Both the position numbers and the translations under genes were made by a program. Shown piece after piece: positions 58,064 to 64,000 of a stretch of DNA of 64,000 nucleotides. Below the pieces are notes generated by a model. That model searched no databases and was not told where the DNA came from. It worked only from the letters and a program-made list of their open reading frames with translations. The stretch is from Nocardia acididurans (GTDB taxonomy: Bacteria; Actinomycetota; Actinomycetes; Mycobacteriales; Mycobacteriaceae): assembly GCF_016741815.1 (NCBI RefSeq), contig NZ_JAERRJ010000001.1:310001-374000 (forward strand), given 5' to 3'. Every line of letters begins with the position of its first letter. Positions within the stretch are counted from its first letter, which is position 1.

Positions 58064-59761
58064 GTGATCGAGCAGGAACTGGACAACCGGCCGGCCGCCT
58101 CGGGCGAGCCGGCCGGTGCCACGGTGGGGACAGGCGGGGAACCCGTGACCGAAGACGCTCGCGCACGGCGCGATCCGGGTGAACTCTACGAATCACCCGC
58201 ACCGCTCGCGACCGATCAGCGGTCCCTCGACGACCGCGACGAACCCAGCCGCACCGACACCCTCACCGCACAGCTGTGCACGCTCGTCGGCGGGCCGGTC
58301 GGCGATCACGCCCTGATCGGACGGGTCCGATTCTGGACGCCGCTGCGCGTCATGTTCGTGTTCGCACTGCTGTTCCTGGCCCTCGGCTGGTTCGGCAAGG
58401 CGGGCTGCATCCAACAGACCCGCGACGCGGACGGACTGCTCGGACTGGACTGGAACAACGGCCGCCAATACGTGGCCATGTGCTACTCGGACACGGTGCC
58501 GCTGTACGGGGCCGAACACCTCAACGAGGGCGCGTTCCCGTACAAGAAGCAGTGGTTCGACGTGGACGGCGACGGCCGGCCGCAGGCCCGGTACATGGAG
58601 TATCCGGTGCTGTCCGGGCTCTACCAGTACGGGGCCATGGGAATCGCCAAGGCGTGGAAGGCTTCTCCGCTGCCGGGCGGGCTCGAAGTCGTCATCTACT
58701 TCAATGTGGTGGCCGTCGGTCTGGCCATGGCGTGGCTGGTGACGGTGTGGGCGTCCGCGCAGCTGGCCGGGCGGCGGGTGTGGGATGCCGCGCTCATCGC
58801 GCTGTCGCCGCTGGTCGCGGTGCACGCTTTCACCAACTTCGACGCGCTCGCAACGGCTTTCGCGGCCGGCGGGCTGCTGGCGTGGGCGCGGCGCAAACCG
58901 GTGCTGGCGGGCATTCTGCTCGGGTTGGGCGGGGCCGCGAAACTGTATCCGCTGCTGCTGCTCGGACCGATCCTCATCCTGTGCCTGCGCACCGCGCGAT
59001 TCGGCGAGGACCGGTGGACGTTCGGACGGACGGGGCCGCTGCGCAGCTTCGGCATGACGGCCGGGGCGGCGGCACTGACCTGGCTGGCGGTGAACGCGCC
59101 CATCGCCATCCTGTACCCGAACGGGTGGTGGGAGTTCTTCCGGCTCAACACCGAACGGCACGCCGACCCGGATTCCATCTACAACGTGATCACCTCCTTC
59201 ACCGGGTGGACCGGCTTCGACGGGCCGCTGACCACCGGGCAGACGCCGTCCATGCTGAACCTGGTGTCACTGCTGCTGTTCCTGGCCGCCTGCGCCGGAA
59301 TCGGCTGGATCGGGCTGACCGCCGCGCGACGACCGCGCCTGGCGCAGTTGGCATTTCTGGTCGTGGCGGCATTCCTGCTCACCAACAAGGTGTGGAGCCC
59401 GCAGTATTCGCTGTGGCTGGTGCCGCTGGCGGTGCTGGCACTCCCCCAGCGCCGAATCCTGTTGGCGTGGATGACAATCGACGCGCTGGTGTGGGTGCCG
59501 CGCATGTACTACTACCTCGGCACCGACCGCAAGGGGGTGCCGGAGCAGTGGTTCACCGGCACCGTCGTGCTGCGCGATATCGCGGTGATCGCCTTGTGCG
59601 TCTTGGTGATTCGGCAGATATACCGGCCCGCCGAGGACGTGGTGCGGCGCGACGGCCAGGACGATCCCTCCGGTGGCGTCCTCGACCACGCGCCTGATCC
59701 CGAACAGCCTTGGCTCCCAGCCGTGCTGCGCCCCCGCACGCGGGCTACCGCAGGCACCTGA
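58064..59761 (+). CDS. GT87-type membrane glycosyltransferase (Rv0051-like)
   Basis: 565 residues. A cytoplasmic N-terminus of about 85 residues precedes roughly eleven to twelve helices. The first outside loop carries the acidic motif region MEYPVLSGLYQYGAMG, and FDALATAFAAGGLLAWARRKPVLAGILLGLGGAAKLYPLLLLGP is typical of polyprenol-phosphomannose-dependent GT87/DUF2029 enzymes. It would add a mannose or arabinose-like sugar to an envelope lipid or glycan. It starts 9 bp after ponA1, in one operon with it, as in M. tuberculosis. A 15-bp hairpin terminator follows. Confidence 0.88.
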   Translation: MIEQELDNRPAASGEPAGATVGTGGEPVTEDARARRDPGELYESPAPLATDQRSLDDRDEPSRTDTLTAQLCTLVGGPVGDHALIGRVRFWTPLRVMFVFALLFLALGWFGKAGCIQQTRDADGLLGLDWNNGRQYVAMCYSDTVPLYGAEHLNEGAFPYKKQWFDVDGDGRPQARYMEYPVLSGLYQYGAMGIAKAWKASPLPGGLEVVIYFNVVAVGLAMAWLVTVWASAQLAGRRVWDAALIALSPLVAVHAFTNFDALATAFAAGGLLAWARRKPVLAGILLGLGGAAKLYPLLLLGPILILCLRTARFGEDRWTFGRTGPLRSFGMTAGAAALTWLAVNAPIAILYPNGWWEFFRLNTERHADPDSIYNVITSFTGWTGFDGPLTTGQTPSMLNLVSLLLFLAACAGIGWIGLTAARRPRLAQLAFLVVAAFLLTNKVWSPQYSLWLVPLAVLALPQRRILLAWMTIDALVWVPRMYYYLGTDRKGVPEQWFTGTVVLRDIAVIALCVLVIRQIYRPAEDVVRRDGQDDPSGGVLDHAPDPEQPWLPAVLRPRTRATAGT

Positions 59762-59773
59762 TAGCGAAAGTCG

Positions 59774-59807
59774 AACGGCCCCACACTCTCTCGAGTGTGG
59801 GGCCGTT
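59774..59807. terminator. Bidirectional hairpin terminator
   Basis: A 15-bp perfect stem with loop TCTC lies between the convergent GT87 and TerD genes. Confidence 0.8.
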
Positions 59808-59840
59808 CGCTGTCCGAGAATTCCGTCCGGCGGGACCGGG

Positions 59841-61193
59841 TCAGACGAAGCGGCCGAGCTGGGGTAGCGCCTCGCCGGGGTGCTTGGCCTGGAAGCCCTC
59901 GCCCAGGGCCTCCATCTTCCAGACGCCGCCCTGGCCGTCGCGATAGAGCTTGGCCATCGCCATGGCGGTGGTGGGGGTGCCACCGTCGAGGGTGTAGCGG
60001 GCCAGCTCGGCATTGCTGCCGCCGTCGACCAGGCGGCAGAAGGCGTTGGCGACCTGCTGGAAGGTGTGGCCCTTGTACGAGGTGACCATGAACAGCAGGG
60101 TCGTGACGTGCGAGGGGATGCGGGTGAGGTCGACGAGGATGACCTCGTCGTCGCCCGCGCCCTCACCGGTCAGATTGTCGCCCTGATGGCGGACCGAGCC
60201 GTCCTTGGAGGAAAGGCTGCCGTAGTAGACGACATCCACCGGGTTCATATCGGCGAACATCGCCACCGAGGCGTCGAGGTCGATGTCCACGGCGCGGTTG
60301 CCGAACATGCCGCCGCGCTTGACCGGATCCCAGCCCAGGCCCATCTTCACGTAGGTGAGCTGGTTGCCGTCCTCCTTGCGGAGATTGACGCGCTGTCCCT
60401 TGAGCAGGCTGACCGTCTGACCGCTCGCGGGCAGATCCCGATCCGGCGCGGGCCCCGGCGGCGCGAAACCGCCGCCGGCGGGCGGATATCCGGCCTGCGG
60501 CGGGTACTGGCCACCGGGCGGCGGCGGATAACCCTGTCCGCCAGGCTGATTCGGGGGCGGGTAGCCGCCGGTCGGTGCGTACTGCTGGCCCGGTGCGGGC
60601 GGCGGATATCCGGCTCCCGGGGGTGGGTAGCCGCCGGTCGGCTGCGGGGGTGCGGGCGGTGGGGCCTGTTGCGGGGCGGCGGACTGGGCGGGCTGGTCCA
60701 CGCGGACGCCGTGGTCGGTGACCAGGGCCGCGAATCCGCCCGCGTAGCCCTGGCCGACCGCGCGCACCTTCCAGGCGCCCTGCCGCCGGTACACCTCGAG
60801 CGCGATCACGATGGATTCACTGCTCAGACCCTCGACCCGGTATTCGAAGAGCACATTGCCGCCCGCGTCGGAGACACGTGCGGTCGGGGCCGGGATGCGA
60901 CCGAAGTTGTTGCCCGGATCGTCGAGGGTGATGACGGCGCGGATCTGCGCGATCTCGGCGGGCACCGCGGGCAGCGAAATGGCCAGTGCGGCCGGACCGC
61001 CCGGCGCGGGCTGCAGGTTCACGCCCGGACCGCTGGGCTGGTTGAAGAACACGAAGTCGGCGTCCGAGCGAACCTTGCCGTTCTCCGTGACCAGAAGCGC
61101 CGAGATATCCGCCGGGGCGGCGATCTCCACGCTGATCACCACGTCGTTGACGTTCACCGGGCCGTTCTGGCCCTTCACCAGTGCTGCGGACAA
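59841..61193 (-). CDS. Tandem TerD-domain protein with Pro-rich linker
   Basis: 450 residues with two TerD/CABP domains. The first is at about residues 1-165 (LVKGQNGPVNVNDVVISVEI, ADFVFFNQPSGPGVNLQP, EVYRRQGAWKVRAVGQGYAGG). The second starts near 258 (VSLLKGQRVNLRKEDG to MFGNRAVDIDLDASVAMF, SVRHQGDNLTGEGAGDDEVILVDL). The linker of about 90 residues is full of GYPPP repeats. TerD proteins bind calcium and belong to stress-response systems; tellurite resistance is only one readout. TTG 61193 is chosen because GAAGGG lies 6 nt upstream and both domains then start equivalently. It is divergent from three AIM24 genes. Confidence 0.88.
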   Translation of the reverse strand: MSAALVKGQNGPVNVNDVVISVEIAAPADISALLVTENGKVRSDADFVFFNQPSGPGVNLQPAPGGPAALAISLPAVPAEIAQIRAVITLDDPGNNFGRIPAPTARVSDAGGNVLFEYRVEGLSSESIVIALEVYRRQGAWKVRAVGQGYAGGFAALVTDHGVRVDQPAQSAAPQQAPPPAPPQPTGGYPPPGAGYPPPAPGQQYAPTGGYPPPNQPGGQGYPPPPGGQYPPQAGYPPAGGGFAPPGPAPDRDLPASGQTVSLLKGQRVNLRKEDGNQLTYVKMGLGWDPVKRGGMFGNRAVDIDLDASVAMFADMNPVDVVYYGSLSSKDGSVRHQGDNLTGEGAGDDEVILVDLTRIPSHVTTLLFMVTSYKGHTFQQVANAFCRLVDGGSNAELARYTLDGGTPTTAMAMAKLYRDGQGGVWKMEALGEGFQAKHPGEALPQLGRFV

Positions 61194-61308
61194 GATTGAC
61201 CCTTCACTCTCGCCGGTGCTGTCGCCGCCCACTCTACGAGAAAACAACGGCAGCAGCGGACGCCCGCATCGGTTAGGGTGACGGCAAAGTTCGAGCACAA
61301 GGGAACAG

Positions 61309-61932
61309 ATGGCGCAGCTGTTCGAGAAATCGAAGAAGGTGATCGAGGCCCAGCTCGCGGGGACAAGTGTCCGCGCGATCTCCGGATCGATGGTCGCCTA
61401 CGAAGGCAATGTCCAGTTCAAGAGCGCTGGTTTCGGCGGGGGCGACGGGGTGCTGGCGGGGCTGAAGCGCCGCGCCACCGGTGAATCGCTGTCGCTGATG
61501 GAGTGCGGCGGCCAGGGCAAGGTGTACTTCGCGGTCAACGGCCAGAACGTCACCGTGGTGAACCTGAACAACGAGACCCTGCAGGTCGAATCGCAGCAGT
61601 TGCTGGCTTTCGCCGGAAACCTGCGCAGCAGCGTGACTTTCGCGGGTCTGCGCGGCGCGACCACGGGTGCGGGCCTGTTCACCACCACGGTGACCGGTGT
61701 CGGGCAGGTGGCGTTGCTGTCCGCGGGCGGGCCGCTGATCCATCTGGAGGTGTCGCCGCAGTATCCGCTGGTGGTGGACCCGGATGCGTTCGTGGCCGCG
61801 CGCGGCAACCTGAATCAGTCCTTCGTGACCGATGTTTCGTGGCGGGACGCCATGGGTCAGGGCGCGGGCGAGGCGTTCTCGCTGCGCTGGGACGGCCAGG
61901 GCGTCGTGCTCATCCAGCCGGCGGAACGGTAG
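61309..61932 (+). CDS. AIM24-family protein 1
   Basis: 207 residues of the AIM24/TIGR00266 beta-sandwich family: SMVAYEGNVQFKSAGFGGGDGVLAGLKRRATGESLSLMECGGQGKVYFA, then LLAFAGNLRSSVTF and PLIHLEVSPQYPLVVDPDAFVAA. Members occur with TerD-type genes and are thought to act in stress or membrane homeostasis. It starts divergently from the TerD gene (115 bp apart) and leads a three-gene operon. Confidence 0.85.
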   Translation: MAQLFEKSKKVIEAQLAGTSVRAISGSMVAYEGNVQFKSAGFGGGDGVLAGLKRRATGESLSLMECGGQGKVYFAVNGQNVTVVNLNNETLQVESQQLLAFAGNLRSSVTFAGLRGATTGAGLFTTTVTGVGQVALLSAGGPLIHLEVSPQYPLVVDPDAFVAARGNLNQSFVTDVSWRDAMGQGAGEAFSLRWDGQGVVLIQPAER

Positions 61933-61940
61933 GGGCGCGC

Positions 61941-62645
61941 GTGTTCGAGCAGGTCAACGGCAAGGTCGTCAAGATCAACGTGGGGCACGCGGGCGGCGTG
62001 GTGGCACGCACCGGCGCGATGCTCTTCTACACCGGTGACGTGTCCTTCGCACCGCATCAGGTGCCGGGCGCGTCGCAGATGGGCGGCATGGGCGGGCTGG
62101 CGCGCATGGCCGGTCGCATGATGGCCGGTGAGCACGAGGCCACCATGCTGGCCACCGGCATGGGCGAGGTGCACTACGGATTCGCGGGTCTGGAGACCCA
62201 TGTGGTGCATATGCAGCCCGGCGCGGTGCTGCGCGTGGAAGCCTCACGGCTGCTTGCCAATACGGCGCAGCTGCAGAGTTCGATCGTGTCCGTCGCCAGT
62301 TCGGGCGGCGGGCAGGGCGGACGCGGCGGCGGCCTGATGGGCGCGCTGCGCGGCGCGGCGGCCGGAGTGCTCACGGGCGCGGGCATGTTCACCACGCAGC
62401 TGTCCGGGCAGGGCAGTGCGGTGCTGCTGGGGCACGGCGGGTTCATCGAGTTGCAGGTGGGCGGCCAATATCCGGTGGTCGTCGATCCGCAGGCGTTCGT
62501 GGCCGCGTACGGGAATGTGCAGACCGAGCTGAAGTCGGCCATGAGCTGGCGGGACGCCGTGGGCAAGGGCTCCGGTGAGGCGATGCAGCTGCACTGTATC
62601 GGTCAGGGTGTGGTGTACGTGCAGGCCAGCGAGGAGAAGCTGTGA
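61941..62645 (+). CDS. AIM24-family protein 2
   Basis: 234 residues. GHAGGVVARTGAMLFYTGDVSFAPH opens the domain, and a Gly/Met-rich loop and VRVEASRLLANTAQLQSS follow. GGFIELQVGGQYPVVVDPQAFVAAYGNVQTELKSAMSWRD matches the last part of protein 1, showing that the genes arose by duplication. GTG 61941 with AGGGG upstream. Its stop overlaps the start of protein 3 (GTGA). Confidence 0.85.
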   Translation: MFEQVNGKVVKINVGHAGGVVARTGAMLFYTGDVSFAPHQVPGASQMGGMGGLARMAGRMMAGEHEATMLATGMGEVHYGFAGLETHVVHMQPGAVLRVEASRLLANTAQLQSSIVSVASSGGGQGGRGGGLMGALRGAAAGVLTGAGMFTTQLSGQGSAVLLGHGGFIELQVGGQYPVVVDPQAFVAAYGNVQTELKSAMSWRDAVGKGSGEAMQLHCIGQGVVYVQASEEKL

Positions 62646-63403
62646 CCGAGCTCCTGAATCCGATGAATCTCGGTGACAGCGACAATGTTCCGGGCAACGA
62701 CTACGCGTTCTGCATCGACCTGCGGAAGCCGTGGTTCATGCGCAAGGGCGCGATGATCGCCTACTACGGGCAGATGCAGTTCAATACGCTGTCGCACGGG
62801 CTGCACGGCGGGCTGATGCATATGGTGTCGCAGCAGTTCTCGGCTCCGCTGTTCTCCGGTGACTACGTGGTGGCCGAGGGCCAGGGGAAGCTGATCATCG
62901 GCGACCGCGGCTACAACATCAACTCCTTCGATCTCGACGACGGCAATCTGACCGTGCGCGCGGCGAATCTGCTCGCGTTCGAGCCGGAGCTGGCGTTGAA
63001 GCAGTCGATCGTGCCCGGCTTTCTGACGCTGATCGGCACCGGCAAGTTCCTGGCCTCCTCCAACGGCCCGGTCATCTTCGCCGAGCCGCCGCTGCGGGTG
63101 GATCCGGAATCGCTGGTGGGGTGGGCGGATTGCCCGTCGCCGAGCCATCATTTCGATCAGCGCTGGGTGTCGAGCTTCCTGGCGGCGGGCGCCGCCCGGT
63201 TCGGCGTGAACTCCGGTGAGGAGCGGCAGTTCGATTTCACCGGCGCGGGCACGGTGCTGATCCAGTCGAGTGAGAAGGTGCTCGACGATTCGCATCTGGT
63301 GCGCACCATCGAGGGCCAGTTGCAGACCGGCATCACGCCGTCGGGTCTGCAGCGGTTGCAGGCCACGATCATGCAGCAGTTGCAGGGTCAACAGAACTAC
63401 TGA
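62642..63403 (+). CDS. AIM24-family protein 3
   Basis: 253 residues, the most divergent of the three: FCIDLRKPWFMRKGAMIAYYGQMQFNT, LFSGDYVVAEGQGKLIIGDRGYNINSFDLDDGNLTVRAANLLAFEPELALKQSIVPGFLTLIGTGKF and LRVDPESLVGW. The C-terminal part VLDDSHLVRTIEGQLQTGITPSGLQRLQATIMQQLQ is an extra helical tail that might oligomerise. The overlap with protein 2 implies coupled translation and perhaps a hetero-trimer. Confidence 0.85.
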   Translation: MTELLNPMNLGDSDNVPGNDYAFCIDLRKPWFMRKGAMIAYYGQMQFNTLSHGLHGGLMHMVSQQFSAPLFSGDYVVAEGQGKLIIGDRGYNINSFDLDDGNLTVRAANLLAFEPELALKQSIVPGFLTLIGTGKFLASSNGPVIFAEPPLRVDPESLVGWADCPSPSHHFDQRWVSSFLAAGAARFGVNSGEERQFDFTGAGTVLIQSSEKVLDDSHLVRTIEGQLQTGITPSGLQRLQATIMQQLQGQQNY

Positions 63404-63482
63404 GTGGCACCACTGCACAGGGCACGCCATCAGATGGCCGGGATTCGCCGGTCCGCGCCGCGGCCGTGGCAGGATCGGCGAT

Positions 63483-64000
63483 GTGAGCGACGGTGAGGTC
63501 GATCCCGCGGAAGCGCACGAACAGTACCTTCGAGCCTTCCGGCATCCGGCCGTGTCCCGCGACCAGCTGAAACACCTGCTCGACGCGGTCAACGGCTTCC
63601 TCGACACCATCACGCCCAAAGAGGGCGAGTTCGTCCCGAACGGCGGCTGGGCGCCCGAGTCCACGGCCATGGCCTTCCAGATCGGGCGCGCCGTCGAACA
63701 GGTGCTGGCCGAACGGGAGGCCGCGGACCGGGAGGTGGTGCACCGCCGCGAGATTCGCGACCGGCTGGTGGCCGCGCTGGACGCGGTGCTGGACTGCCTG
63801 CGCACCCTGCCCGATCTGGCCGAGGCCGAGATCTCGCTGGGCACAACCGCTGTCAACGAGGGCTTCCAGGTGTTCGACGACGGCTCGGTGCGGACCACGC
63901 CCATGCAGGAGGCGGGCGCGGATCTGGGCGCGCTGGAATTGCGGCGCGCCGAATTGGACGAGCAGATGACCGCCGCGGTGACCCGGCGGGTCGAGCTCGT
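63483..64000 (+). CDS. Hypothetical helical protein, truncated by the window end
   Basis: 172 codons from GTG 63483 without a stop to the window edge. The sequence is acidic and helical: PAEAHEQYLRAFRHPAVSRDQLKHLLDAVNGFLDTITPKEGEFVPNGGW, then a coiled-coil-like stretch AVEQVLAEREAADREVVHRREIRDRLVAALDAVLDCL. Near the end it repeats ELRRAELDEQMTAAVTRRVEL. It follows the AIM24 operon by 79 bp in the same direction. I do not recognise the family. Confidence 0.65.
   Translation, partial: MSDGEVDPAEAHEQYLRAFRHPAVSRDQLKHLLDAVNGFLDTITPKEGEFVPNGGWAPESTAMAFQIGRAVEQVLAEREAADREVVHRREIRDRLVAALDAVLDCLRTLPDLAEAEISLGTTAVNEGFQVFDDGSVRTTPMQEAGADLGALELRRAELDEQMTAAVTRRVEL

Noticed and set aside
59841..61193. 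Classic tellurite-resistance operon
   Set aside because: Only TerD-type domains are present, without TerB, TerC, TerZ or TerF genes; the AIM24 partners point to a different stress system.

Overview
The window is high-GC actinomycete DNA, most likely from Nocardia or a close relative in the Mycobacteriales. Four observations point there. GTG and TTG starts are frequent. The cluster inositol-3-phosphate synthase (ino1), PadR, DUF5318, class A penicillin-binding protein and GT87 membrane glycosyltransferase has the same order as Mycobacterium tuberculosis Rv0046c-Rv0051, and leuS (Rv0041 counterpart) lies on the same side of it. There is a LpqY-SugABC-type trehalose importer, and a SigL/RslA-type sigma/anti-sigma pair. 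No rRNA, tRNA, CRISPR array, insertion sequence or prophage was seen. Gene density is high and intergenic gaps are short.

Layout. 0-7.7 kb: truncated NADP oxidoreductase with a divergent HxlR regulator, glycerate kinase, GNAT, PlsC-like acyltransferase, YqgE, an ECF sigma/anti-sigma pair, a DrrAB-type exporter and an EXLDI-family protein. 7.8-13.3 kb: an unusual operon of ThDP enzyme, SRPBCC protein, KASIII-like synthase and HisC-like aminotransferase, followed by a convergent SBF-family transporter. 13.4-16.2 kb: a translationally coupled trio (TIGR04222 membrane protein with a Gly/Cys tail, MNIO/DUF692 enzyme, small unknown protein) and then a very His-rich protein. 16.3-21.2 kb: cupin, GNAT, SdpI-like protein, leuS and a small secreted protein. 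21.2-35.2 kb: AurF-like diiron protein with its TetR, polysaccharide deacetylase lipoprotein, SDR, glucosylglycerate hydrolase, GH25 lysozyme, PhoX, a glutamine-type ABC importer, an F420-type oxidoreductase and a P1B-4 metal ATPase. 35.2-37.5 kb: a small accessory module (DUF5753-type HTH, DUF6879, two unknowns). 37.6-49.3 kb: sugar-importer ATPase, HxlR, thiolase, Pro-rich membrane protein, menC, metalloprotease/DUF2786 pair, lpqY-sugA-sugB. 49.4-59.8 kb: two paralogous PBPs bracketing ino1-padR, then the GT87 protein. 59.8-64 kb: double-TerD protein, three AIM24 genes and a gene cut by the window end.

How parts may work together. The ECF sigma factor gene has a TGAACC-N16-CGTG promoter, the form I recall for mycobacterial SigL. 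A near-identical element lies 52 bp before the ThDP/KASIII operon, so the window may hold both the regulator and a target biosynthetic operon. The KASIII-like enzyme has Asn where the catalytic His should be, which argues against ordinary fatty-acid initiation. The MNIO trio looks like a ribosomal-peptide-type modification system acting on a membrane-anchored Gly/Cys tail. These two loci are the best candidates for undescribed biology. Other sequence-level finds are: the same operator-like element before the DrrAB exporter and the metal ATPase; twin palindromes before the AurF-like gene; four 11-nt PHO-box repeats before phoX; and a 105-bp intergenic element present twice (about 87% identical).
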